Positions 14,917-23,357 of a stretch of 33,885 bases of DNA are shown here, piece after piece. The notes beneath the pieces were generated by a model that saw nothing but the letters and a program-made list of their open reading frames with translations, ran no database searches and was not told the origin of the DNA. Both the position numbers and the translations under genes were made by a program. Position 1 is the first letter of the stretch; every line of letters starts with the position of its first letter. This DNA comes from JAOUEA01 sp040511595 (GTDB taxonomy: Bacteria > Actinomycetota > UBA4738 > HRBIN12): positions 1-33,885 of the forward strand of contig JBEVGU010000016.1 of the NCBI GenBank assembly GCA_040511595.1, given 5' to 3'.

Positions 14917-16967
14917 CGGTTCAGTCGTCGGACGAACCTCCTGGACCAGAGGAGCAGCAGCAGCGCCCCGGCGCCGGCGGTGATCCAGAGAGCGACGGCG
15001 TTCACGGCGGTCGTCCGAACAGCCAGGTTCTGGTCGTCGCCGAGATCTCGCCCCGAGGGCGACTTCGTCTTCACGCGGATCGTCTGCGGACCGCTCGCTT
15101 TCGCAACGACGTCGAACGTCACGATCTGATCGGGTCCCGTGAGCGTCACGGTTTGCAGACCTCCGCCCGGGAAGTCGAACGAGGACGAGCGGAGCTGCAC
15201 CCGGACGGTGAGTGGGGCGGGACCCGGATCGCCCATGCGCAGCGGCAATGAACCTTCGGTCGAGGTCATCAGGAACTCCTGCTGCACGTCAGGCAGCACG
15301 CGGCGGAAGATCGAGTCGGTTGCGGCGTTGACCTGGTCGTACCAGCGGCGACCGTCGAGCGGATCCGCCACATACTGCCCGGCTTGGGCGAACAGCAGGT
15401 TGCGTTCGAGGCGGTCGGGTTGTGCGCTCGGCTCAACGAGCATCGATCGGAACGCGGTCACGTCGCGCCGTTCCTGACGGATCGCCTCCACATAGTCACG
15501 GGGGAACCGAGCCGTCGATGCGATGACTTCCGCCTCTTCCTGCGCGGGGTTGATCCGCTCGGCGAACGCGTCCGCGTGTGCCGCACGGAGGAACGGCGCC
15601 TCCGAGAGGCGGCGGAGGAGCGGGCGCCAGATGTCGGGCGGCAAGGAGGCGGGCATCGCGACGGCGACGCCTCGCACGGTCTCGGTGCCGTCGGGCTGGG
15701 GCCCGGGCACCGGCTGTTCCCTCCATATCGTCGCGAGCTCGCCGAACACGGCCTGGGCGGCCCGAACCGGATCGGCGAGCAGCACGGGATCACCGAGGAG
15801 CCCTTGCACGTCGGGGTCTGGCAGCACGAGGTCGAGGGGGACCCCGGTGCCGGCGCTCGACGTCGCGACGGGTGGCGGGGCGAAGTCGTTGGGTTGCTGG
15901 GGGCGCACGACGCTGTCGGGATCGGCGAGGATCGTCGTCACGCCGTGGCTGGCCAGCCACGTCAGGCTGGCGTCGTCCACCTCGCCGCCGGGGGGCCTCG
16001 CGACCGTGGGTGTGGGGGTCGAGGTCAGGCGGGCGTCGATCGTCGCGACACCGAGTGCCTCCTGCTGCTCGAGGTCGGGAGCCAGCCCTCCGGAGAGGAG
16101 CGACGGGAGCATGGGTGCCGCGAAGGGCGTGGCGATCACCCCCACGTCGGGTTCGGCGGCGATCTCGCGCAGCGACCGAAGCAACGCGGACGCATCCGTG
16201 GCCGGCGGCTCGTCGGCTTGCACGACCTCGCCGTCCACACGCTCGTACCCGTCGGACATGCGGGCCAGCTGATCGAGCACGGCGGGCACGACGACGAGGT
16301 CGATGGCGACCGGCTCATCGGATCCCACGATCGAGGTGGCGATGGCGTCGACCTGCTGAGCGAGGCCGCCCTCGGGCGCGATGGCCGCCTCGAAGGCCGG
16401 ATCGTCGAGGCGTCCCTGCGGGTCGAAGGCGATGGGCGCGCCGAACTCCGACCACCAGGCGAGCTGGATCGGAACCTCGGGTATTCGCACCAGGTGCACG
16501 AGGGGCGTATCGAGGGTCGCGATCTGGGTGCCGCCGCTCCGCAGGTCGACGCGAGCCGGGTACACGAGGGAGTCGGTGTCGCTCACGAGGTCGAGCGAGC
16601 CGAGGTCGAGTCGGATCCTGAAGGTCCGGGACGCGCCCGGATCGATCGTGCCCGGCTGCCCGTCGGTGTTGACGTAGATTAGGGTGCCGGTCGGTCCTTC
16701 GACGAGGGAGTTCTCGTAGTCGAGGCGCGAACGGATCTCCTCCCCAATCGTGAAGCCGACCGAAAGATCTTCGATCGGCGTGTCGCCGGTGTTTCGAGCT
16801 CGGATCACAAGCTTGACGTCGGACGTGTCGGGCGTCGTGTACGGCGTCTGGGCCTGCAACGTGAGCTCGACGATGGGTTCCTGCGCGCGCGCCCAACCCG
16901 GCACGAGCAGCGTCGAAGCGAGAAGGAGGAACGACGTGAGCGCGCCGAGCGCGCGGAAGATCGTCAT
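14913..16967 (-). CDS. DUF6049-like secreted, membrane-anchored protein
   Basis: This protein has 684 residues. An N-terminal signal peptide (about 1-28, ending near GWARAQ) is followed by a beta-rich domain (about 30-175) and a central part rich in aspartates. A C-terminal beta domain (about 570-650) precedes a transmembrane helix (about 655-678, VALWITAGAGALLLLLW) and a basic tail. It is therefore exposed outside and anchored at its end. It occupies the place of Rv3909 in M. tuberculosis, next to murJ, and matches what I know of the DUF6049 family; its function is unknown. ATG 16967 is preferred (signal peptide begins there); ATG 16982 is possible. Its stop overlaps the murJ start. Confidence 0.85.
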   Translation of the reverse strand: MTIFRALGALTSFLLLASTLLVPGWARAQEPIVELTLQAQTPYTTPDTSDVKLVIRARNTGDTPIEDLSVGFTIGEEIRSRLDYENSLVEGPTGTLIYVNTDGQPGTIDPGASRTFRIRLDLGSLDLVSDTDSLVYPARVDLRSGGTQIATLDTPLVHLVRIPEVPIQLAWWSEFGAPIAFDPQGRLDDPAFEAAIAPEGGLAQQVDAIATSIVGSDEPVAIDLVVVPAVLDQLARMSDGYERVDGEVVQADEPPATDASALLRSLREIAAEPDVGVIATPFAAPMLPSLLSGGLAPDLEQQEALGVATIDARLTSTPTPTVARPPGGEVDDASLTWLASHGVTTILADPDSVVRPQQPNDFAPPPVATSSAGTGVPLDLVLPDPDVQGLLGDPVLLADPVRAAQAVFGELATIWREQPVPGPQPDGTETVRGVAVAMPASLPPDIWRPLLRRLSEAPFLRAAHADAFAERINPAQEEAEVIASTARFPRDYVEAIRQERRDVTAFRSMLVEPSAQPDRLERNLLFAQAGQYVADPLDGRRWYDQVNAATDSIFRRVLPDVQQEFLMTSTEGSLPLRMGDPGPAPLTVRVQLRSSSFDFPGGGLQTVTLTGPDQIVTFDVVAKASGPQTIRVKTKSPSGRDLGDDQNLAVRTTAVNAVALWITAGAGALLLLLWSRRFVRRLNR

Positions 16968-16980
16968 GGCGACGGTACCC

Positions 16981-16986
16981 ATCGTA
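16981..16986 (-). promoter_or_regulatory. Candidate -10 element for the DUF6049-murJ operon
   Basis: TACGAT on the minus strand lies 13 bases before ATG 16967, so a transcript from it would have a leader of only a few bases. The hexamer overlaps another possible ATG at 16982. No -35 is evident. Confidence 0.35.
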
Positions 16987-16998
16987 GCCGGGGCGGGT

Positions 16999-17766
16999 TC
17001 AGCTCCTGAACAGCTCCGAGGCCTCCACCACTCCGTATGCACATGCCACGATCAGCAGGAATCCTCCGACCAGCCGGCGAAGTGTTCGCTCCCTCGTCCC
17101 GAGCGCGAGGTTGGCGCCGAGGCGCGCGCCGGGCACCGCTCCGAGCGTGACTACCAGGAACAGCGGCCAATCGATGTGGCCAAGCGCGGCATGCACGATT
17201 GTGCCCGGAACGACCAGGGCGACGATCGCGAGCAGCGACGTCCCGAGCGCGCGCTTGAGCGGCATGCCCAGCCACCCGGCCATCAGCGGCACCATCACGA
17301 GCCCGCCGCCGATGCCCAACAGGCCGCTCACGAACCCCGCGAGCAGCCCGATGCCCGCGAACGTCCACGGCGCCGGTTCGAGCGTCGGCCCCCCGCCCGT
17401 GCGACGGGCGCGAATGACGCTCACCGCCTGGTACCCGAGGAGCGCGGCGGTGATCACGAGCAGCAGGTGGGTGTCGACGAGCGTCGTCAGCAGGGCCCCG
17501 ATGATCGATGCGAGCACCCCGGGGCCGATCATCCACAGGGCCGCCCGCCCGTCGATCTCGCCCGCCTTGCGATAGGTGAGGGTGCCGGTGAGCGCCGTGG
17601 GCAGGATGACCGGCAGGGGTGTCGCGAGCGCCACGATCGGCGACGTGCCCACCATGGTCTGGAGGCCGGGCGTCATCACGATGCCTCCGCCCACTCCGAA
17701 CACGCCCGAGAGCACACCGGCCACGAGGCCGATCGAGAAGGCGAGCAGCCCCTCGATGAGCGTCAT
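16999..17766 (-). CDS. TauE/SafE-family membrane permease
   Basis: This 255-residue membrane protein has about eight hydrophobic helices. It shows the repeated family motif twice, GLVAGVLSGVFGVGGGIVMTP near residue 14 and GLLAGFVSGLLGIGGGLVMVP in the second half; the two halves are an internal duplication typical of the family. Members export or import small anions such as sulfite, sulfonates or sulfoacetate; which substrate applies here is unknown. It starts at ATG 17766, 28 bases after the Nudix gene, so the two may share an mRNA. It is not part of the conserved mycobacterial block and looks like an insertion into it. Confidence 0.88.
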   Translation of the reverse strand: MTLIEGLLAFSIGLVAGVLSGVFGVGGGIVMTPGLQTMVGTSPIVALATPLPVILPTALTGTLTYRKAGEIDGRAALWMIGPGVLASIIGALLTTLVDTHLLLVITAALLGYQAVSVIRARRTGGGPTLEPAPWTFAGIGLLAGFVSGLLGIGGGLVMVPLMAGWLGMPLKRALGTSLLAIVALVVPGTIVHAALGHIDWPLFLVVTLGAVPGARLGANLALGTRERTLRRLVGGFLLIVACAYGVVEASELFRS

Positions 17767-17794
17767 CGCCGGATCGCCCGACCCTGCGCTGGGC

Positions 17795-18304
17795 TCATGC
17801 GAGGATCTCGGCCGCCCGCCCGAGCACCTCTCGTTCGCCTCGGTACGCGGCCCGCTTGAGCGCGCGTTCCAGAGGGAACCAGCGGATCTCCTCCATCTCG
17901 TCGTCGCGATCATCGGGGTCGCCGCCGGTGCATCGCATCAGGAAGAAGTGCACGGTCTTGCGGATCCGGGTCTCCTCCCACACGTAGAAGTAGCGCGTCT
18001 CCCCGAGCGAAGACTCGATCTCCGCCGTGTATCCCGTCTCCTCGAGGACCTCGCGCATCGCGGCGTCTTCGAGCGACTCGCCGGCTTCGATGCCGCCCTT
18101 CGCGAGCCCCCACGCAAGGCCGCCGCGCCTCGTGCGCCGAGAGGCCAGCACCACCTCGATCCCCTCGCCGTCCCGTCGGTAGACGACGCCGCCGGCCGAC
18201 ACCTCCTGCTGCACTGGCGCCCCGTGTCCTCGGGCGGCGGTCGCCTTCTTGCGCCGCCGCCGCCGCTTGGATCGCGGCCGGTCGGGGGTGGGCTCGTCGG
18301 TCAC
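17795..18304 (-). CDS. Nudix hydrolase (MutT4-like by position)
   Basis: This 169-residue protein opens with a very basic tail (RSKRRRRRKKATAA) before the Nudix fold. The complete Nudix box G-x5-E-x7-REVLEETGY is visible in GGIEAGESLEDAAMREVLEE (about residues 71-92). It begins after the beta strand VSAGGVVYR. Such enzymes cleave nucleoside diphosphate derivatives; the substrate is not predictable. In M. tuberculosis the gene mutT4 (Rv3908) lies in the corresponding place between the CCA enzyme and Rv3909. GTG 18304 is preceded by TAGGAT at 6 bases and by no Shine-Dalgarno sequence, pointing to a leaderless mRNA. Confidence 0.92.
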   Translation of the reverse strand: MTDEPTPDRPRSKRRRRRKKATAARGHGAPVQQEVSAGGVVYRRDGEGIEVVLASRRTRRGGLAWGLAKGGIEAGESLEDAAMREVLEETGYTAEIESSLGETRYFYVWEETRIRKTVHFFLMRCTGGDPDDRDDEMEEIRWFPLERALKRAAYRGEREVLGRAAEILA

Positions 18305-18310
18305 GCGAGA

Positions 18311-18316
18311 ATCCTA
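18311..18316 (-). promoter_or_regulatory. Candidate -10 element, leaderless Nudix gene
   Basis: TAGGAT on the minus strand ends 6 bases before GTG 18304, the distance at which transcription would begin on or next to the start codon. It lies in the 101-base gap between the Nudix gene and the divergent PilT-like gene. Confidence 0.45.
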
Positions 18317-18405
18317 GCCGTGCGACTCAGGTGGGCTCCGATGAAGGCCGATGGAAACCTCGTGACCCACGGCGCCCGTGGGTCGAACGGAGGCTGCCGT
18401 CGGCG

Positions 18406-19509
18406 ATGGACGTCAACGAACTGCTGCGATACACGGTCGAGCGTGGCGCGAGCGACCTGCACCTGAAGGTCGGGAACGTGCCGTTCGTGCGCATCGACGG
18501 CCAGCTGACGCCTGGAGAGTTCGTGGAGCTCACGGCCGACGACACCGAGACCGCGGCGGCGGCGTTGATGTCGGAGCACAAGAAGCGCGAGTTCGCCGAG
18601 ACGAACGAGGCGGACCTCGGCTACACGCTCCCCGGCGTCGGACGGTTCCGGGTGAACGTGTTCCGCCAGCGGGGGGTCGTGGGCCTGGCGATCAGGCGCG
18701 TGCGCAGCGAGGTCCCGACCTTCGACGAGCTCCGACTGCCGAGGGTGATGAGTGCCCTCGCCGACTCGCCACGGGGTCTGGTGCTCGTCACGGGCCCGAC
18801 CGGAACCGGCAAGACCACCACCATCGCCTCGATGATCGGGCACATCAACCGCACCCGCCGCACCCACATCGTGACGATCGAGGATCCGATCGAAGTGATG
18901 CATGATGACGCGCTCTCGATCATCCAGCAGCGAGAGATCGGTCTCGACACCGATTCGTACGCGAACGCGTTGCGGCACGTGATCCGCCAGGACCCTGACG
19001 TGATCTTCGTGGGTGAGATCCGCGACGGCGATTCCGCGATGTCGGCGATCCAGGCGGCGGAGACCGGGCACCTGGTGATCTCGACGCTCCACACGATCGA
19101 CTGCATGGAAACGATCAACCGCATCCTCGACCTGTTCCCGCCTCATCAGCAGAAGGAGGTGCGGACGTCGTTCGCCGGCTCTCTGCGCGGCATCGTCTCG
19201 CAACGTCTGGTCGCCAAGGTCGACGGCAAGGGCCGGGTGCCAGCGGTGGAGGTATTGATCAACACCGGGCGCGTGTTCGACCGTATCGTCGACCCCGCGA
19301 TCACCGACCAGATCGTGGACGTGATCGCTGAAGGCGACTTCTACGGGATGCAGACGTTCGATCAGTCGCTCGTGCAGCTCACGAAGGAAGGGCTGGTCGC
19401 CGAGGAGGAGGCGCGCCGAGCGGCGTCGAATCCGCACGACTTCGACCTGCAGATGCGCGGCGTGCTCGATCGCCTGTCGCTGGGAGACGGCGAGGGGCTT
19501 CCGTTCTAG
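18406..19509 (+). CDS. PilT-family type IV pilus retraction-like ATPase (orphan)
   Basis: This 367-residue secretion ATPase has the PilT start MDVNELLRYTVERGASDLHLKVG. The Walker A GPTGTGKTTT is followed by the Asp box IEDPIEVMH, the Walker B segment DVIFVGEIRD and the His box TGHLVISTLHT. PilT proteins depolymerise type IV pili for twitching and DNA uptake. The C-terminal AIR-type motif of classical PilT is not evident. ATG 18406 follows CGGAGG by 12 bases, so unlike its neighbours this gene has a leader with a ribosome binding site. No other pilus genes are nearby except possibly the TadE/G-like gene, so it is an orphan here. Confidence 0.92.
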   Translation: MDVNELLRYTVERGASDLHLKVGNVPFVRIDGQLTPGEFVELTADDTETAAAALMSEHKKREFAETNEADLGYTLPGVGRFRVNVFRQRGVVGLAIRRVRSEVPTFDELRLPRVMSALADSPRGLVLVTGPTGTGKTTTIASMIGHINRTRRTHIVTIEDPIEVMHDDALSIIQQREIGLDTDSYANALRHVIRQDPDVIFVGEIRDGDSAMSAIQAAETGHLVISTLHTIDCMETINRILDLFPPHQQKEVRTSFAGSLRGIVSQRLVAKVDGKGRVPAVEVLINTGRVFDRIVDPAITDQIVDVIAEGDFYGMQTFDQSLVQLTKEGLVAEEEARRAASNPHDFDLQMRGVLDRLSLGDGEGLPF

Positions 19510-19542
19510 ACGGGTCTCTCGCAGCTCGATCCACCGATCGGG

Positions 19543-19573
19543 TTGACGACGCCGCTCCAGAGCGTGTCATGCT
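19543..19573 (+). promoter_or_regulatory. Promoter of the SulP-DAGK-PAP2 operon
   Basis: TTGACG at 19543-19548 matches a -35 box. Downstream, TGTCAT (19565-19570, spacer 16) and CATGCT (19568-19573, spacer 19) are competing -10 candidates that end 9 and 6 bases before ATG 19580. Either gives a nearly or fully leaderless transcript. This is the only leaderless-type start in the window for which I also see a good -35. Confidence 0.5.
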
Positions 19574-19579
19574 CCTGCG

Positions 19580-21304
19580 ATGCAACGGGCATCCGGCGGT
19601 GTCGTTCCCGGTCTGAGGGCGCTCCGCGAGTATCGCCGGGAGTGGCTGCCGAAGGACATCGTCGCCGGTCTGGTGCTCACGGCGCTGCTCGTGCCCCAGG
19701 GCATGGCATACGCCGAGCTCGCGGGGTTGCCCGCCGTCACCGGCCTCTACACCTCGATCCTCTGTCTGCTCGGATACGCCCTCTTCGGCCCCTCACGGAT
19801 CCTGGTGCTCGGCCCGGATTCGTCGCTCGGCCCGATGATCGCGGCCACGATCGCGCCGCTGGTGTTGGCCGACGGCGATCCTGCGCGAGCGATCGCCCTC
19901 GCCTCGATGCTGGCGCTGATCGTCGGCGCGGTCATGATCCTCGCGGGCGTCGCGAAGCTCGGCTTCGTGGCGGACCTGCTCTCGAAGCCGACGCAGATCG
20001 GCTACATGAACGGGCTCGCGCTCACGATCCTGATCGGCCAGCTGCCGAAGCTGTTCGGCTTCTCGGTGGACGCGGACGGCCTAATCGACGAGGCGGCCGG
20101 GTTCCTCGAGGGCGTGGCCGATGGAGAGACCGTGGGGGTAGCGCTCGCGATCGGCGTCGCGAGCCTGCTGATCATCTTCGGGCTGCAGCGACGGCTGCCG
20201 AAGCTGCCCGCGGTGCTGATCGCGGTTGTCCTCGCGATCTTGGCCGTTGAGGTGTTCGATCTCGTCGAGCGGGGCGTGTCGGTCGTCGGCCCCCTGCCGG
20301 GCGGGTTCCCGCCGCTCACGATCCCCGACGTGTCGTGGTCCGACCTGCCGGTACTGGTCGGCGGCGCTCTCGGCATCGCCCTCGTCGCGCTCGCCGATAC
20401 GATCTCGACCGCCTCGGCGTTCGCCGCGCGCCAGGGTCAGCACGTGCGCGGCAACCAGGAGATGATCGGCATCGGCGTCTCGAACGTGGCGGCAGGGCTG
20501 TTCCAAGGATTCCCCGTGAGCACGAGTGGCTCTCGGACGGCGGTCGCCGAGCAGGCGGGGGCGAAGAGTCAGGTGACGGGCGTCGTCGGCGCGCTCGCGA
20601 TTCTCCTCTTACTGCTCGTGGCCCCCGGCCTGCTTCGGAACCTGCCGCAACCGACCTTGGCCGCCGTCGTCATCGCAGCGTCGGCCTCGCTCGCCGACAT
20701 CCCGGCGACGGTCCGGCTCTGGAAGCAGCGACGCACCGAGTTCACGCTGTCGGTCGCGGCGTTCCTCGGCGTGGCCTTGCTCGGCGTGCTGCCGGGCATC
20801 GTCATCGCCGTCGTGCTGTCGATCCTCAACGTCTTCCGGCGCGCATGGTGGCCGTATCAGACGCGGCTCGGAAGGGTCGACGGCTTGCCCGGGTTCCACG
20901 ATGTGCGGCAGTACCCGAACGGTGAGCAGCTGCCCGGCCTGGTGATGTACCGGTTCGATGCTCCGCTGATCTTCGCGAATTCCCGCGCGTTCCGAGAGGA
21001 GATCACCGAGCTCGTGCAGGCGACGCCGGGCCTGCGGTGGATCGTCGTGGCGTCCGAACCGATCACCGACGTCGACACCACTGCCGCCGACATGCTGGAG
21101 GATCTCGACGTTTGGCTCAACGAGCGCGGTGTCTCGCTCGTGTTCGCCGAGATCAAGGATCGGGTCCGGGAGAAGATCGAGCGCTACGAGCTGACCCGCA
21201 CGATCGACCCGAGTCACTTCTTCCCCACGATCGAGGCGGCGGTCGCCGCGTATCGGGCCGAGTTCGGTGAACGATGGCAGCCCTCGCAGGAGGATCCCAC
21301 ATGA
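19580..21304 (+). CDS. SulP/SLC26-family anion transporter with STAS domain
   Basis: This 574-residue protein has a membrane domain of about 10-14 helices (about 25-420) and a cytoplasmic C-terminal STAS domain (about 440-560). The SulP signature is visible as LTALLVPQGMAYAELAGLPAVTGLYTSI near the N-terminus, with PVSTSGSRTAVAEQAGAKSQ in the later half. SulP proteins carry sulfate, bicarbonate or other anions; the substrate is not determinable. ATG 19580 lies just after a promoter-like sequence with no ribosome binding site. Its stop overlaps the ATG of the lipid-kinase-like gene as ATGA, preceded by AGGAGG, so the genes are co-translated. Confidence 0.92.
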   Translation: MQRASGGVVPGLRALREYRREWLPKDIVAGLVLTALLVPQGMAYAELAGLPAVTGLYTSILCLLGYALFGPSRILVLGPDSSLGPMIAATIAPLVLADGDPARAIALASMLALIVGAVMILAGVAKLGFVADLLSKPTQIGYMNGLALTILIGQLPKLFGFSVDADGLIDEAAGFLEGVADGETVGVALAIGVASLLIIFGLQRRLPKLPAVLIAVVLAILAVEVFDLVERGVSVVGPLPGGFPPLTIPDVSWSDLPVLVGGALGIALVALADTISTASAFAARQGQHVRGNQEMIGIGVSNVAAGLFQGFPVSTSGSRTAVAEQAGAKSQVTGVVGALAILLLLLVAPGLLRNLPQPTLAAVVIAASASLADIPATVRLWKQRRTEFTLSVAAFLGVALLGVLPGIVIAVVLSILNVFRRAWWPYQTRLGRVDGLPGFHDVRQYPNGEQLPGLVMYRFDAPLIFANSRAFREEITELVQATPGLRWIVVASEPITDVDTTAADMLEDLDVWLNERGVSLVFAEIKDRVREKIERYELTRTIDPSHFFPTIEAAVAAYRAEFGERWQPSQEDPT

Positions 21305-22665
21305 CATCGACAAGCACGCAGGTGCGAGGGCCTTCGGGGCTGGAGCGAGTCGCCGCCACGATCGCGCTCGTCGCCTTGGTGGCAGCGATCGCGATCGTGG
21401 CGCTCACCGTGGCCGGCAATATCGCGAACCTCGTGGCCGCCAGCATCGGCCTGGGGATCGCGATCGTGGGGTTCTGGTACTCGCTGTCTCGGCAGGGGGT
21501 GGTCCGTGTCGTGGCATTGGGTCTGATCGTGGTCGGCATCGCGCTCGTCGTGTGGGTATTCGTCGGCGGTGAGCCCGACTACTGGCCTTGGGTGGCGGCT
21601 GCGATGGTCGCGGCGGTCTCCGTCGGTGCCGCGGCCTATGCGCTCCGAGGCCCGAGGGCCAGGGCACGCTCGGCGGGTCTGGCGGCACCGAAGCCGCGGC
21701 ACCCGGTGTTGTTGATGAACCCGAAGTCCGGGGGCGGCAAGGCCGAGAAGTTCGAACTCGAGCGAGAGTGTCGCGAGCGCGGCATCGAGCCGATCGTGCT
21801 TCGACCGGGAGACGACCTGAGGCAGCTGGCCGAGGACGCCGTGGCCCGCGGCGCCGACGTGATCGGCATGGCCGGCGGCGACGGGTCGCAAGCCGTCGTG
21901 GGCACGGTGGCGAGCGCCCACGACATCCCCCACGTCGTCATCCCCGCGGGCACGCGCAATCATTTCGCCCTCGACCTCGGGCTCGATCGCGACGATGTCG
22001 TCGGCGCGCTCGACGCGTACGAGGACGGCGTGGAACGGGCGATCGACCTCGCGGAGGTGAACGGCCGGGTCTTCGTGAACAACGCCTCCCTGGGCGTGTA
22101 CGCGAAGATCGTGCAGTCGCCCGCGTACCGCGACGCGAAGGTGCAGACCGCGCTCGAGATGCTGCCCGACCTGGTCGGTCCCGACGCGGAGCCGATCGAC
22201 CTGCGGTTCACCGGACCCGACGGTGAGGAGGTGGAAGGGGCGGTCGTGGTCCAGGTGTCCAACGACCCGTACGAGCTGCGTCACTCCAAGGGTCGCGGCA
22301 CCCGGGAGCGGGTCGACCTCGGGGTGCTCGGCGTGCTCGCGGTGAACCTCTCGAGCGCGTCGGACGTGCAGCGGCTCCTCTCGCTGCAGGCCACCGGGCA
22401 GCTCGACCGGTTCGAAGGGTGGCGTGAGTGGACGACCGAGCGCTTCGAGGTGCGCTCCGAGGGGCCGGTCGAGGTGGGAGTCGACGGGGAGGCCCTCACG
22501 ATGGATCCGCCCCTGGCGTTCGCCACGAGACCGGGAGCGTTGCGTGTGCGGATCCCCAGACATGCGCCCGGGCTCTCGCCGGCCGCCGCCGCCGTGTACA
22601 TCACGTCTGCGACCACCGTCCGCCAACTGTTGTCCATCGCGGCCGGAAGGGCGGAGGCGACGTGA
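21301..22665 (+). CDS. Membrane-anchored diacylglycerol-kinase-family lipid kinase
   Basis: The protein has 454 residues. Four transmembrane helices fill about residues 8-120, followed by a diacylglycerol kinase catalytic domain (about 133-435). The catalytic domain shows LLMNPKSGGGKAEKF, the nucleotide-binding MAGGDGSQAVVG, IPAGTRNHFALDLG, and FVNNASLGVYAKI. Family members phosphorylate diacylglycerol, sphingosine or related lipids. The membrane-helix N-terminus in front of the kinase domain is a less common arrangement and would fix the enzyme at the membrane. It overlaps both neighbours by four bases. Together with the following PAP2 phosphatase it forms a lipid kinase/phosphatase pair. 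Confidence 0.92.
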   Translation: MTSTSTQVRGPSGLERVAATIALVALVAAIAIVALTVAGNIANLVAASIGLGIAIVGFWYSLSRQGVVRVVALGLIVVGIALVVWVFVGGEPDYWPWVAAAMVAAVSVGAAAYALRGPRARARSAGLAAPKPRHPVLLMNPKSGGGKAEKFELERECRERGIEPIVLRPGDDLRQLAEDAVARGADVIGMAGGDGSQAVVGTVASAHDIPHVVIPAGTRNHFALDLGLDRDDVVGALDAYEDGVERAIDLAEVNGRVFVNNASLGVYAKIVQSPAYRDAKVQTALEMLPDLVGPDAEPIDLRFTGPDGEEVEGAVVVQVSNDPYELRHSKGRGTRERVDLGVLGVLAVNLSSASDVQRLLSLQATGQLDRFEGWREWTTERFEVRSEGPVEVGVDGEALTMDPPLAFATRPGALRVRIPRHAPGLSPAAAAVYITSATTVRQLLSIAAGRAEAT

Positions 22666-23357
22666 GTGACCCTGACGGGCCGCCCACGCCGGCCGACCCG
22701 GACGGGCCGCCCACGCCGGCCATCGGCGCCGGGCCGCCTTCCGATCGGCTCGCCGACCGACTGGAGTCCCGGCCGTCGGCGCCCGCCGACCGTGTCGTGG
22801 TGCACGTGCTCCGAGAGCTGGCCGACGTCGACACGGCCGTCTACCGTGCGATCGCCGCCACCCCCACGCCGACGCTCGATGGTCCACTGCGCGCCCTCAC
22901 GAACGCGGCCGACCGTTCGAAGCTCTGGCTCGGCGCCGCGGCGGTGATGTTCGCGCTCGGTGGGCGGAGGGGCCGCCGAGCCGCGATCACCGGCGTCGCT
23001 GCGATCGGCGTGACGTCGGCGGTCGTGAACCTGCCGATGAAGCTCGCGGGTCGACGCCGACGCCCCGACGCCGACGCGGCCGGCGTGCCCGCGGAGCGGC
23101 GGGTCCAGATGCCGACGTCGGCGTCGTTCCCCTCCGGCCACTCGGCGTCGGCCGCGGCATTCGCCTCGGCGGTCTCCTCGGTCACGCCGGTGCTCGGGGG
23201 GCCGCTCGGGATCGCGGTCGCGACGGTCGGCTACACCCGGGTCCACTCGGGGGTGCACTACCCGGGCGATGTGATCGGCGGGGTCGTGGTCGGCGCGTCG
23301 ATCGGGGAGGCTGTCGCATGGGCGGTCGGACGCCTCTGGGCTCGGCGTCGTCGCTAG
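22662..23357 (+). CDS. PAP2-family (phosphatidic acid phosphatase-like) membrane phosphatase
   Basis: This 231-residue protein carries all three parts of the phosphatase motif: KLAGRRRRP (K-x6-RP), PSGHS, and TRVHSGVHYPGD (the R-x5-H-x3-D part, with Thr in place of the usual Ser). Hydrophobic helices surround them. Substrates could be phosphatidic acid, undecaprenyl diphosphate or similar lipids. The N-terminus holds a perfect tandem repeat, DPDGPPTPA twice, from a duplicated stretch of about 27 bases. GTG 22662 overlaps the kinase stop as GTGA and follows GGAGG. Its TAG stop lies in a CTAG shared with the stop of the convergent gene. Confidence 0.92.
   Translation: MSDPDGPPTPADPDGPPTPAIGAGPPSDRLADRLESRPSAPADRVVVHVLRELADVDTAVYRAIAATPTPTLDGPLRALTNAADRSKLWLGAAAVMFALGGRRGRRAAITGVAAIGVTSAVVNLPMKLAGRRRRPDADAAGVPAERRVQMPTSASFPSGHSASAAAFASAVSSVTPVLGGPLGIAVATVGYTRVHSGVHYPGDVIGGVVVGASIGEAVAWAVGRLWARRRR
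22665..22720 (+). repeat. Tandem direct repeat in the PAP2 gene 5' end
   Basis: Two adjacent copies of about 27 bases, each encoding DPDGPPTPA, begin the gene just after its start codon. They differ only at one or two third positions. The repeat is in frame and extends a disordered N-terminus. Confidence 0.75.

Noticed and set aside
13591..16682. Long plus-strand frames antisense to murJ and the DUF6049 gene
   Set aside because: Rich in Arg/Gly/His without domains; G+C-rich third positions leave antisense frames open.
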